Assembly: GCA_964460485.1 (NCBI GenBank)
Contig: CAYWRY010000002.1
Span: forward strand, 8,118 to 72,117
Direction of reading: 5' to 3'
Length of the DNA stretch: 64,000 nucleotides
Source of the DNA: VGRF01 sp964460485
GTDB lineage: Bacteria > Myxococcota_A > UBA9160 > UBA6930
The notes beneath the pieces were generated by a model. The model saw only the letters and a list, made by a program, of their open reading frames with translations. It ran no database searches and was not told where the DNA came from. The first letter of the stretch is position 1. Each line of letters begins with the position of its first letter. The position numbers were made by a program, and so were the translations under genes. Below, piece by piece: positions 8,765 to 16,718 of this stretch.

Positions 8765-8947
8765 ATGGCGAGCGCGTACAAGGTGGTGGAAACGAGCGAC
8801 GTCACGGACGCTTCGCTCGAGAAGATCCTGAACGAGTGGACGGCGCAGGGGTGGGGGTTCGAGTCGATCCACTTCGCGATGCGCGAGTCCTCGCGCCGGC
8901 CGTCGATGGCATTCGTGATGTTCGTGCGGGACGACGCCGCGGAGTAG
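8765..8947 (+). CDS. Small DUF4177-like protein
   Basis: 60-residue protein with the pattern of DUF4177: an N-terminal strand (YKVVE), then LEKILNEWTAQGWGFESIHF, then a strand ending in AFVMF. This matches small proteins of unknown function that often carry only this domain. The ATG at 8765 has a GAGAAGG Shine-Dalgarno just upstream. An N-terminal extension in the same frame to 8552 is possible but low-complexity and unsupported. Stop is 6 bp from the end of the convergent LLM gene. Confidence 0.7.
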   Translation: MASAYKVVETSDVTDASLEKILNEWTAQGWGFESIHFAMRESSRRPSMAFVMFVRDDAAE

Positions 8948-8952
8948 CTCGC

Positions 8953-9936
8953 TCAGACGACCGCCGGCATCACCTCGCCCGCCAGCCGCTCGAGCGCGGC
9001 GTCGCGCTCGGCCTCGCTCGCGCCGGGCACTTCGGTGCGCGCGACGACGAGATCCATGCCGATGTGGGCGCGGTAGCGGGCGAGCTCGTCGCGCACGAAG
9101 GACGCGGTGCCCACGATCGCGCGCGCGGCGATCGGCTCGGCGGCGGCGCGCGCGAGCGCTGCGGGCGCGCGGCGCGCCGCGGCGAGCGCGTCGCCCTCGA
9201 GCGCGGCGAGCACGCGCGCGGCTTCGGCGTCGCTCGCGGCGGCATACGCGATGCGCATCACCGGAACGCGCGGCGTACCGGCAGGCGGCTCGCCTGCGCG
9301 CTGGGCCTCCCACAGCGCGTAGTTCTCCGCGAGCGCGTCGAGACTCTCCAGCGGCGACGCGAGATACGGCAGCGCGCGCCGCGCGGCCTGTTGCAAGCCC
9401 TTCTTGCCGAACGCGGCGACGACCAGCGGCGGGTGCGGGCGCTGCACGGGGGCGAGCGCGAGGCGCAGCGACTCGCCGGGCTTCGCGGCGAAGTGCGGGC
9501 CCGTGAGCGCGACCGGCTCGCCCGACCAGGCGGCGAGCATCGCGTCGAGGGATTCGTCGAAGCGGTCGCGCTTCACGCTCGTCTCGACGCCGAACGCCGC
9601 GAACACGCTCGCGCGGAAACCGCGGCCGAGGCCGATCAGCGCGCGGCCGCCGGAGAGCGCGTCGAGCGTCGCGATCTCGGCGGCGAGCCGCAGCGGATGG
9701 TGGAGCGGCAAGAGCAGCGAGGTGGTCGCGAGGCGCAGGCGCCGCGTGCGCACCGCGAACGCCGCGAGCGCGCCGAGCGGCGCAGGCGTCGCGCCCGGGT
9801 CGAAGTGGTGCTCGGGCAGCCACAGCGAGTGGAGCCCGAGCGCGTCGGCGCGCGCAGCGAGCGCGAAGGCGCGCTGCCAGCCGGGCTGCGTGCTGGGCGC
9901 GGCGAGCGAGAGGCCGAGCCGCAGCGCTCCAGTCAC
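8953..9936 (-). CDS. LLM-class flavin-dependent oxidoreductase
   Basis: 327-residue luciferase-like TIM-barrel oxidoreductase. Evidence: the LGLHSLWLPEHHF segment near residues 32-44, LLLPLHHPLRLAAEIATLDALSGGRALIGLGRGF, and the RPHPPLVVAAFGKKG strand, all typical of the bacterial luciferase superfamily (F420- or FMN-dependent). Substrate unknown. The GTG start overlaps the stop of the upstream 126-residue gene (GTGA), so the two are co-translated. An ATG is not available at this position. Confidence 0.85.
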   Translation of the reverse strand: MTGALRLGLSLAAPSTQPGWQRAFALAARADALGLHSLWLPEHHFDPGATPAPLGALAAFAVRTRRLRLATTSLLLPLHHPLRLAAEIATLDALSGGRALIGLGRGFRASVFAAFGVETSVKRDRFDESLDAMLAAWSGEPVALTGPHFAAKPGESLRLALAPVQRPHPPLVVAAFGKKGLQQAARRALPYLASPLESLDALAENYALWEAQRAGEPPAGTPRVPVMRIAYAAASDAEAARVLAALEGDALAAARRAPAALARAAAEPIAARAIVGTASFVRDELARYRAHIGMDLVVARTEVPGASEAERDAALERLAGEVMPAVV

Positions 9937-10313
9937 TCGCTCTCCGGCTTCTTCTTCTTGTTCTTCTCGTCCTCGACGAAACGGATGGTCGCGCTGACCT
10001 CGATCGTGCGGCCCTCGAGCAGCCGCTTCACCACCTCGACCGGATCCATCGCGGACAGCGCCTTGCCGAACTCGCGGGAGACGCGGTCGAGGAACTCGGC
10101 GCGCGTCTTCTCGCTCTGCGCGACGACGAACTCGATCATCTCCCGCGGCGCCGTGTCTCCGAGGGCGCGGCGCAGGGCCTCCTCGGTCATGAAGAAGCCC
10201 GTGAGCCCGAGGCTCATCCCGCGGCGGAGCAGATCCGGCAGGAAGCCCGAACTCTCGTCGGAGCCGCCTTCCTTGCGTCCGGGGGCCCGCTTGCGCGGCT
10301 CGTCGCTCGCCAT
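9933..10313 (-). CDS. Conserved-looking small hypothetical protein, helical with Lys-rich tail
   Basis: 126 residues. Residues 1-25 are charged and Gly/Ser-rich, the centre is predicted helical (GFFMTEEALRRALGDTAP, then EFVVAQSEKTRAEFLDRVSREFGKAL), and the end is a Lys/Glu tail (NKKKKPESE). No family recognised with confidence; the amphipathic helices resemble phasin-type or coiled-coil accessory proteins only loosely. The base and codon pattern fits a real gene, and it overlaps the LLM oxidoreductase it precedes. Confidence 0.75.
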   Translation of the reverse strand: MASDEPRKRAPGRKEGGSDESSGFLPDLLRRGMSLGLTGFFMTEEALRRALGDTAPREMIEFVVAQSEKTRAEFLDRVSREFGKALSAMDPVEVVKRLLEGRTIEVSATIRFVEDEKNKKKKPESE

Positions 10314-10424
10314 TGGGTTCCCAACCTACCACGGGTGTGCGGGGCGCTGCGCGCAGGGGCTCCGTCGGGCGCGCGCCCCGAAAACGGCTTCCGGGGGGTC
10401 CCGCGTCCGTGATAGAACCGGGGC

Positions 10425-10838
10425 ATGGCGGACCGGGTTCAAGACATCATGGAGACGAAGCTCGTCACCATCTCTGTGAACGAGCGGCTCTCCACGGTCG
10501 ACGACATCATGACGCTCGGCCGGGTGCGCCACATCCCGGTCGTGCAGGCGGGCCGCTTGGTCGGCGTGGTTTCCCACCGCGACCTGCTGCGGGCCTCGCT
10601 CTCCGCGCTCTCGCAGCATCGCGACGCGGAGCGGCGCGCGTTCCTCAGTGTCGTGGAGATCGCGCGCGTGATGTCGACGCCGCCGATCGTCGTCGCGCCC
10701 GACGCCACGATCGAGCGGGCCGCGGCGATCATGGCGAGCAAGCGCATCGGCTGTCTGCCCGTGCTCGACCACGACGAGCTGGTCGGCATGGTCACGGAGA
10801 CCGACATCCTGCGCTGGGTCGCTCGCGACGCGCGCTAG
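10425..10838 (+). CDS. CBS-domain pair protein
   Basis: 137-residue protein made of two CBS domains (a Bateman module), which usually binds adenosyl nucleotides. First repeat: VQDIMETKLVTISVNERLSTVDDIM with HIPVVQAGRLVGVVSHRDLL. Second: RVMSTPPIVVAPDATIERAAAIM with IGCLPVLDHDELVGMVTETDIL. It stands just before a universal stress protein gene, a common pairing in stress and energy regulation. Start ATG at 10425; the 111 bp upstream hold no recognised element. Confidence 0.92.
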   Translation: MADRVQDIMETKLVTISVNERLSTVDDIMTLGRVRHIPVVQAGRLVGVVSHRDLLRASLSALSQHRDAERRAFLSVVEIARVMSTPPIVVAPDATIERAAAIMASKRIGCLPVLDHDELVGMVTETDILRWVARDAR

Positions 10839-10938
10839 CGATCCGCGGCCGCGCTCGCGACGCTTTCGTTTCCGTTGACTCTACCCGCGGGGCGCGCTTA
10901 CAGTGGCCACCCGTTCGGTCGCGGGCCGCGGAGAGAAC

Positions 10939-11760
10939 ATGATCCAGTCGATCCTGATCGCGACGGACGGCTCCGAGGCCGCGCATGCGGCGGAGCGTTT
11001 CGGCGTCGCGCTCGGGGCGCGGCTTAAAGCGCGCGTGGCTGCCCTGTCGGTGATCGAGGAGTGCGTGGCGCTCGGCCTGCGCGCGGACGCCCTCGGCGTT
11101 CCGCCCGGGCCCGTGAGCGCCGCCGAGAGCTTCCTCAAGGCGCGCGCCGAAGCCGCGGTGAAGCGCGTCGCCGACGCTGCGCGCGCGAAGGACTGCGAGT
11201 GCACGGTCGAGGCGTCGCGCGGCATCGCCGACGACCGCATCGTCGAGCGCTTGCAAGGCGCGCAGCTGGCGGTGCTCGGGCGCGACGGCGAGCACGCTCA
11301 GGCGCGCACCGTGCTGATCGGCTCGACCGTGGACGGCGTGCTGCGCAAATCGGGCAAGAGCACGCTGGTCGTGCCGGTGGGCGCCGAGCTGGGCGGCCCG
11401 ATCGTGCTCGCCTTCGACGGGTCGCCGGGGTCGCGCGTCGCAGCGCGCATCGCCGTCGACCTCGCCCAACGCTTCGGGCAGGGCATCCACGTATTCGTCG
11501 ACTCGAAGGACAAGGGCCGCGCCGCGGCCCGCTTCGACGAGGTGCGCCGGCTGCTGGGCGGCGCGCAGGTGCCGGTGCGCGAGTCGAGCTCGACCCTCGG
11601 TCGACCGGACGTGAAGGTGGTCGACCTCGCGCGCTCGGCGCGCGCAGGCCTGATCGTGATGGGCGCGTTCGGGCGCAACCGCATCAGCGAGTACTTCGTC
11701 GGCAGCAACGCTTCCGCCGTGGTGCGCACGTCGCCCGTCGCGGTGTTGCTGGCGCGATGA
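10939..11760 (+). CDS. Tandem universal stress protein (UspA family)
   Basis: 273-residue protein with two Usp folds. The first starts SILIATDGSE and runs to about residue 150. The second starts GPIVLAFDGSPGSR and holds the ATP-binding signature G-x2-G-x9-G-S as GAFGRNRISEYFVGS; the equivalent in the first half is degenerate (LGRDGEH...VLIGST). This suggests one ATP-binding and one divergent half. The ATG at 10939 was chosen over a GTG at 10903 because the fold starts directly after it and GGAGAGA precedes it. Confidence 0.9.
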   Translation: MIQSILIATDGSEAAHAAERFGVALGARLKARVAALSVIEECVALGLRADALGVPPGPVSAAESFLKARAEAAVKRVADAARAKDCECTVEASRGIADDRIVERLQGAQLAVLGRDGEHAQARTVLIGSTVDGVLRKSGKSTLVVPVGAELGGPIVLAFDGSPGSRVAARIAVDLAQRFGQGIHVFVDSKDKGRAAARFDEVRRLLGGAQVPVRESSSTLGRPDVKVVDLARSARAGLIVMGAFGRNRISEYFVGSNASAVVRTSPVAVLLAR

Positions 11761-11767
11761 AGCCGAC

Positions 11768-12802
11768 GTGGAGCTGACGCTCGCGGAGCTCGCGGCGCGG
11801 CTCGGAGGTCGCGAGGTCGAGGGCGACGCCAGCGTGCGCCTGTGCGGCGTGGCAGCGCTCGCGGAGGGAGGCGCGCGCGACCTCGGCTTCGTGCGCAGTG
11901 CGGCGCTCGCGGCGGAGCTGGCGGGCTCGCGCGTCGGCGCGGTGATCGCGCCGCCCGGCGTCGACGCGCGGGGCAAGCCCGCATTGCGCTCGCCGGCGCC
12001 GAGCCTCGACTTCGCGCGCGCCGCGGCGCTGCTGACGCCGCGCCCCCGCCCCGAGCCGGGCGTCCACCCGCGCGCCTGCGTCGACGCGAGCGCGAGGGTC
12101 GACGCGAGCGCCTTCATCGGGCCGCTCGCGAGCGTCGGCCCGGGCGCGCGCGTCGGCGCGCGCACGCTCGTCCACGCGAGCGCAGTGCTCGGCGATCGCG
12201 CCGTGGTTGGCGACGACTGCGAGATCCATCCCGGCGCGATCGTGGGCGCGGGCTGCGTGATCGGCAGCCGCGTGATCCTCCAGCCCGGCTGCGTGATCGG
12301 CGGCGACGGCTTCGGCTACGAGCTGGACGAGCGCGGCGCATTCGAGAAAGTCCCACAGCTCGGCAACGTGGTGCTCGAGGACGACGTCGAGGTGGGGGCG
12401 AACGCGACCATCGACCGCGCGCGCCTCGGCACGACGCGCATCGGACGCGGCACGAAGATCGACAACCTCGTGCAGGTGGGGCACAACGTGGAGATCGGCG
12501 CGCACTCGGCCCTGGTCGCGCAGACCGGCATCGCCGGCAGCACGCGGCTCGGCGAGCGCGTCTTCTTCATGGCGCAGTCCGGCGCTGCGGGGCACCTCGA
12601 GATCGGCAGCGGCAGCTTCGTCGGCGCGCGCGGCGGCGTGATCGAGGACCTGCCGAGCGGCAGCCGGGTGTACGGCTTCCCTGCGCTCGCCGAGCGGGCG
12701 TGGCACCGCGCGAACGCCTGGTTCGCGCGCCTGCCGGAGCTCGCGCGCCGCGTGCGCGTCCTCGAAAAGCGCTCCGGCTCGCGCCGCGGCGACGGCGAGT
12801 GA
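11768..12802 (+). CDS. lpxD: UDP-3-O-acylglucosamine N-acyltransferase
   Basis: 344-residue trimeric left-handed beta-helix acyltransferase adding the third acyl chain in lipid A synthesis; its presence implies a lipopolysaccharide-type outer membrane. An N-terminal uridine-binding domain (~1-100) is followed by hexapeptide repeats, the CVIGGDGFGY segment and VQVGHNVEIG, whose His is the catalytic base. GTG start 8 bp after usp; stop overlaps rnhB. lpxA, lpxB and fabZ are not alongside, so the gene is detached from the usual lipid A cluster. Confidence 0.95.
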   Translation: MELTLAELAARLGGREVEGDASVRLCGVAALAEGGARDLGFVRSAALAAELAGSRVGAVIAPPGVDARGKPALRSPAPSLDFARAAALLTPRPRPEPGVHPRACVDASARVDASAFIGPLASVGPGARVGARTLVHASAVLGDRAVVGDDCEIHPGAIVGAGCVIGSRVILQPGCVIGGDGFGYELDERGAFEKVPQLGNVVLEDDVEVGANATIDRARLGTTRIGRGTKIDNLVQVGHNVEIGAHSALVAQTGIAGSTRLGERVFFMAQSGAAGHLEIGSGSFVGARGGVIEDLPSGSRVYGFPALAERAWHRANAWFARLPELARRVRVLEKRSGSRRGDGE

Positions 12803-13590
12803 GCGCGCCCGCGCCCGAGTCGCTCGCGGCGCTGCGCGCGCGCGCGGCAGCGCTCGACTCCGCCGCCGCGCTGCGCGGGCTCGCGTCGCGCCTCGCGCGC
12901 GACCAGCGCGCGGGCGCGCGTGCGCTGGCGGAGCGCTGCGCCGAGCGCGTGGCGGAGATCGCCGCCGAGCGCGCGCGCCTCGCGCGGCTGTTCGCGCGCC
13001 GCGCGCGCCTCGCGCGCAGCGGCGTGCAGCTGATCGCCGGCGTCGACGAGGTGGGCGTGGGTCCGCTCGCGGGCCCCGTGGTCGCCTGCGCCGTGGTGTT
13101 CGCCGAACGCCCGTGGCTGCCCGGTCTCGCCGACTCGAAACAGCTCACGCCCGCCCAGCGCGAGCGCCTCGACGCGGAGATCCGCGGGCAGGCGCGCGCG
13201 ATCGGCGTCGCCGAGGTTTGGCCCGAGGAGATCGACCGCCTGAACGTCTATCGCGCCGGCCTCGAAGCGATGCGCCGCGCGGTTCTCGCGCTCGGCCTCG
13301 CGCCCGATCACCTGCTCGTGGACGCGCGCACCGTGCCCGGCCTCTCCGTCGCGCAGACGGCGATCGTGGGCGGCGACCGCCGCGACGGCTCGATCGCCGC
13401 CGCCTCGATCGTCGCGAAAGTGCATCGCGACGCGCTGATGGATCGCCTCGACGCGGCGCATCCCGGCTACGGCTTCGCGCGCCACAAGGGCTATTGCACC
13501 GCCGCGCATCTCGCGGCGCTGCGCCGGCTCGGTCCTACGCCGCTGCACCGGCGCAGCTTCGCGCCGGTGGCGGAGGCGTGGCGCTCGTGA
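12799..13590 (+). CDS. rnhB: Ribonuclease HII
   Basis: 263-residue RNase HII that removes ribonucleotides from DNA-RNA hybrids. The core starts at IAGVDEVGVGPLAGPVVACAVV with the first Asp-Glu metal ligands, then LADSKQLT, LLVDARTVPG and GSIAAASIVAKVHRD. An Ala/Arg-rich helical extension of ~75 residues precedes the core; such extensions occur in some RNase HII proteins. A shorter start is possible, but the GTG at 12799 overlaps the lpxD stop (GTGA) and the codon pattern is continuous. Confidence 0.93.
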   Translation: MSAPAPESLAALRARAAALDSAAALRGLASRLARDQRAGARALAERCAERVAEIAAERARLARLFARRARLARSGVQLIAGVDEVGVGPLAGPVVACAVVFAERPWLPGLADSKQLTPAQRERLDAEIRGQARAIGVAEVWPEEIDRLNVYRAGLEAMRRAVLALGLAPDHLLVDARTVPGLSVAQTAIVGGDRRDGSIAAASIVAKVHRDALMDRLDAAHPGYGFARHKGYCTAAHLAALRRLGPTPLHRRSFAPVAEAWRS

Positions 13591-13618
13591 GCACTTCCGC
13601 GCGCACCGGCGGCGGGCG

Positions 13619-14599
13619 ATGCGGCTAGCTGCCAGCCCCGACGACTTCGTCGTCGACGAGATCCCACTGTTCGCGCCGAGCGGCGAGGGGGCGCACACCT
13701 TCGTGCGCATCGAGAAGCGCGGCCGCACGACCGAGGAGGTCGCGCGCCTGCTGGCGCGCCTCGCGGGCGTGCCCCACGCCGAGGTCGGCTACGCCGGGCG
13801 CAAGGACAAGCAGGCGCGCACGACGCAGTGGTTCTCCGTGCCCGGGCTCGATCCCCAGGCGGCGCTCGCGTTCGAGGCCGAGGGCGTGCGCGCGCTGGAG
13901 GCGGCGCGGCACGCCCAGCGCCTGCGCACGGCGCAGCTTCGCGGCAACCGCTTCGCGCTGGTGGTGCGCGAGTTGGAGCCGCGGCAGGTGGCGGGCGCCG
14001 AAGCGGCGGCGGCGCGCGTGCGGAGCGTCGGGCTCCCCAACAAGTTCGGGGCGCAGCGCTTCGGCAGGGAGGGCGACAATGCCGAGCGCGCGCGCGCGCT
14101 GCTGGCCGGCGCGGACCCGGGTCGCGACCGCCGGGCCGCGCGCTTCCTGCTCTCGGCGCTCCAGGCGGAGGTCTTCAACGCGTTTCTGGCTGCGCGGCCG
14201 CTGCCGCTGGACGCGCTCGAGGTCGGCGAGGTCGCGACGATCCACGCATCGGGCGGATCGTTCGTCGTGGAGGATCTCGCGCGCGAGGCGCCCCGCGCCG
14301 CCGCGTTCGAAATCAGCGCCAGCGGCCCGCTGTTCGGCACGAAGCTGCTGGCTCCGCGCGGGGCGCCTGCCGAGCGCGAGGCCGCGGCGCTGCGCGCGGC
14401 GGGCATCCCCGAACGCATCGTGCCGCCACGAGGCATTCGGCTGCGCGGGGCGCGCCGGCCGGTGCGCGTGCCGGTGCCCGACCTCGCCGTCGAGTCGCTC
14501 GCGCACGACGCGCTGCGGCTGCGTTTCACGCTGCCGCCGGGCAGCTACGCGACGGTGCTGGCCGACGCCCTCTTTACGGGGGCCGAGGGCCGGGCGTAA
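13619..14599 (+). CDS. truD: tRNA pseudouridine(13) synthase TruD
   Basis: 326-residue TruD-family pseudouridine synthase modifying U13 of tRNA-Glu and some others. Hallmarks: DDFVVDEIPLFAPSGEGAH at the N-terminus, YAGRKDKQART with the catalytic Asp63, and the PNKFGAQRFG motif near residue 140. The ATG at 13619 gives the standard N-terminus and follows rnhB by 28 bp. The insertion (TRUD) domain is shorter than in E. coli. Confidence 0.92.
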   Translation: MRLAASPDDFVVDEIPLFAPSGEGAHTFVRIEKRGRTTEEVARLLARLAGVPHAEVGYAGRKDKQARTTQWFSVPGLDPQAALAFEAEGVRALEAARHAQRLRTAQLRGNRFALVVRELEPRQVAGAEAAAARVRSVGLPNKFGAQRFGREGDNAERARALLAGADPGRDRRAARFLLSALQAEVFNAFLAARPLPLDALEVGEVATIHASGGSFVVEDLAREAPRAAAFEISASGPLFGTKLLAPRGAPAEREAAALRAAGIPERIVPPRGIRLRGARRPVRVPVPDLAVESLAHDALRLRFTLPPGSYATVLADALFTGAEGRA

Positions 14600-14658
14600 G
14601 GTTTCGCCCTTCCCGCGCGTGTTCCCCGAGTGTGGTGCGCCCCGAGAGGAGTCCCGCG

Positions 14659-15612
14659 ATGCGCATTGCTGCCAACATCACCGAGTTGATCGGCCGCACG
14701 CCGCTCGTCCGCCTGAACAAGGTGACTGCTGGCGTGCCCGCGCAGATCGTCGCCAAGCTCGAGAGCCAGAATCCCGCCGACAGCGTGAAAGACCGCATCG
14801 GCCTCGCGATGATCGAGGCGGCGGAGCGCGACGGGCTGATCGAGCCGGGCAAGACGACGATCATCGAGCCCACCAGCGGCAACACCGGCATCGCGCTCGC
14901 TTTCGTGTCCGCGGTCAAGGGCTACGCCTGCGTGCTCACGATGCCGGAGAGCTTCAGCCTCGAGCGCCGCATCACGCTGCGCGCGTTCGGCGCAAAGCTC
15001 GTGCTCACGGATCCCGCCAAGGGCATGCGCGGCGCGATCGACAAGGCGAACGAGATCGCCGCGCGCATCCCGAACAGCTTCATCCCCCAGCAGTTCATGA
15101 ACCCGGCGAATCCGGAGGTCCACCGCCGCACGACGGCCGAAGAGATCTGGGCCGACACCGAAGGGACGGTGGACGCGCTGGTCGCCGGCGTCGGCACCGG
15201 CGGGACGATCACGGGCGTCGCGCAGGTAGTGAAGCCGCGACGGCCGGGCTTCCAGGCGATCGCCGTCGAGCCGACCGACAGCCCCGTCCTCTCGGGCGGA
15301 GCACCCGGTCGGCACAAGATTCAGGGCATCGGCCCGGGCTTCAAGCCAGACGTGCTCGACATGGCGTTCGTCGACCAGGTGATCCAGGTGACGAGCGACG
15401 AGTCCTTCGACATGGCACGCCGCCTCGCGCGCGAGGAGGGGATCTTCTGCGGCATCTCGTCGGGCGCCAACGTGTCCGCCGCGATTAGGTACGCGAAGCA
15501 GCCCGGAAACCAGGGCAAGCTGATCGTCGCGATCATCCCGAGCTTCGGCGAGCGCTACTTGAACACCGACCTGATGGCGCCTTACCGCTACGAGGGCAGC
15601 GACGAGGTCTGA
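14659..15612 (+). CDS. cysK: Cysteine synthase A (O-acetylserine sulfhydrylase)
   Basis: 317-residue PLP enzyme making cysteine from O-acetylserine and sulfide. The PLP lysine is in NPADSVKDRIG (Lys44). The substrate loop PTSGNTGIAL, the phosphate-binding GVGTGGTITG and the C-terminal GISSGAN strand are all present. Start ATG preceded by AGAGGAG. The 59-bp upstream gap follows truD and may hold its own promoter. Confidence 0.96.
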   Translation: MRIAANITELIGRTPLVRLNKVTAGVPAQIVAKLESQNPADSVKDRIGLAMIEAAERDGLIEPGKTTIIEPTSGNTGIALAFVSAVKGYACVLTMPESFSLERRITLRAFGAKLVLTDPAKGMRGAIDKANEIAARIPNSFIPQQFMNPANPEVHRRTTAEEIWADTEGTVDALVAGVGTGGTITGVAQVVKPRRPGFQAIAVEPTDSPVLSGGAPGRHKIQGIGPGFKPDVLDMAFVDQVIQVTSDESFDMARRLAREEGIFCGISSGANVSAAIRYAKQPGNQGKLIVAIIPSFGERYLNTDLMAPYRYEGSDEV

Positions 15613-15663
15613 GCCCGAGCGGAGCGCGCAGCAGCGCGGCGAAGTCGCGCCCTGCGCGGGCGG

Positions 15664-15679
15664 CGAGCGGAGTCGAACG
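15664..15679 (+). repeat. Dispersed 16-bp intergenic repeat copy
   Basis: CGAGCGGAGTCGAACG is the exact reverse complement of the core of the 45-bp units at 1760-1849. It lies in the 70-bp gap between cysK and the TetR gene, 4 bp before the TetR start, so it could overlap regulatory sequence. Confidence 0.55.
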
Positions 15680-15682
15680 ACA

Positions 15683-16345
15683 GTGGCCGAGTCTCGAAAT
15701 GGCGCAGCGAGCGACGGCATCGGCCCCACGGCGGATCGCAAGGCACAGCAGCGCCAGAAGATCCTCGACGCCGCGCGCCAGGTGTTCTTCCGCGACGGCT
15801 TCGTGGCGGCGAACCTCGACGAGGTCGCCGCGATCGCGGGCGTCGCGAAGGGCACGCTCTATCGCTACTTCGCGAACAAGGCCGACCTCTACGTCGCGCT
15901 GCTTTCCGACAACGGCGACAAGTTCGTCGCGAAGATGCGCGACGCCGCGAGCATGCCCGGCGGCGCAGGCGACCGGATCCGAGCCGTGGGGCGCTTTTAT
16001 TACGGCCATTGGGCGCGGAACCGCGATTACTTCCAGATCTTCTGGGCGCTCGACAACCAGGGGCTGATCGGCGTCCTGCCGCCCGCGCTCGTCGGCGAGG
16101 TGACGGCGCTCTGGGAGAGCTGCCTGCGCATCCTCGCCGACGTGATCGAGGACGGCGTGAAGGCGCGCGAGTTCGCGCCCTGCGACTCCTGGGAAGTCGC
16201 GAACCTGCTCTGGACCGTGGCGAACGGTCTGATCCAGACCGAGCACGTGATGCCGCGCAAGGAGCTGCGCCACAAGCCGCTCGACGTGATGTTCGAGGAT
16301 TCGCTCGAGCTCTTTTTGCGGGGGCTCTCGCGCGCGAAGGCGTGA
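15683..16345 (+). CDS. TetR/AcrR-family transcriptional regulator
   Basis: 220-residue regulator. The N-terminal helix-turn-helix is clear: RQKILDAARQVFFRDGF, then NLDEVAAIAGVAKGTLYRYFANKADLY (about residues 24-70). The C-terminal ligand domain is all-helical and Trp-rich (YYGHWARNRDYFQIFW). The GTG start is the earliest in frame; a start after the Ser/Gly-rich leader is possible. No divergent target gene is adjacent, so its regulon cannot be inferred. Confidence 0.88.
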   Translation: MAESRNGAASDGIGPTADRKAQQRQKILDAARQVFFRDGFVAANLDEVAAIAGVAKGTLYRYFANKADLYVALLSDNGDKFVAKMRDAASMPGGAGDRIRAVGRFYYGHWARNRDYFQIFWALDNQGLIGVLPPALVGEVTALWESCLRILADVIEDGVKAREFAPCDSWEVANLLWTVANGLIQTEHVMPRKELRHKPLDVMFEDSLELFLRGLSRAKA

Positions 16346-16369
16346 GAGAAGACGCTTGTTCGGGAGTCC

Positions 16370-16539
16370 GCGCGCGGCGGCGGGCCGGGGGCTGCTGCGC
16401 CGACTGGCTCGCTCGGCCCGCCTCCAGGATCTGCTTGGCGGGCGCCTGGCCACGATGCGTCGTCGCTCGGGCGTGAATTCTCGCGGGGCCTCGCTGCGCT
16501 CGATGTCGGCTCCGCAGCCCCCGGCCCGCCGCCGCGCGC
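16370..16539. repeat. Long inverted-repeat element, copy B
   Basis: Perfect 26-bp inverted repeat, arms 16370-16395 and 16514-16539, enclosing 118 bp. Directly inside the arms are two blocks shared with the element at 28177-28339 on the opposite strand: 16494-16513 (19 of 20 bases identical to 28202-28221 when reversed) and 16394-16410 (15 of 17 to 28300-28316). The middle differs between copies. It occupies much of the 373-bp gap between the TetR gene and polA. No protein is supported inside. Confidence 0.7.
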
Positions 16540-16574
16540 TCGCCGTTGTGCCGAGCGACTGCGGGGTGGGACGG

Positions 16575-16609
16575 CGACGGCTTGGCGGCATCGAGCCGCC
16601 AAGCCGTCG
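16575..16609. terminator. Strong 15-bp stem hairpin upstream of polA
   Basis: Perfect stem CGACGGCTTGGCGGC / GCCGCCAAGCCGTCG with a 5-nt ATCGA loop, 110 bp before the polA start. A likely factor-independent or structure-assisted terminator for transcripts from the TetR side, though no U-tract follows. Confidence 0.55.
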
Positions 16610-16718
16610 TTACGGGGCGCGGTGGCTCGGTCGTGCCTTCGAGCACGGGTCGTTCGCGCGTTCTCGAGATGCGCATGCGATGCCGCGAACGCGCGCGCGA
16701 GGCGGCTACCGTGCGTTC

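Noticed and set aside
16370..16539. Inverted-repeat element as an integron attC site
   Set aside because: The architecture (conserved ends, variable centre) is similar, but the RYYYAAC / GTTRRRY boxes are absent and there is no integrase gene or cassette array.
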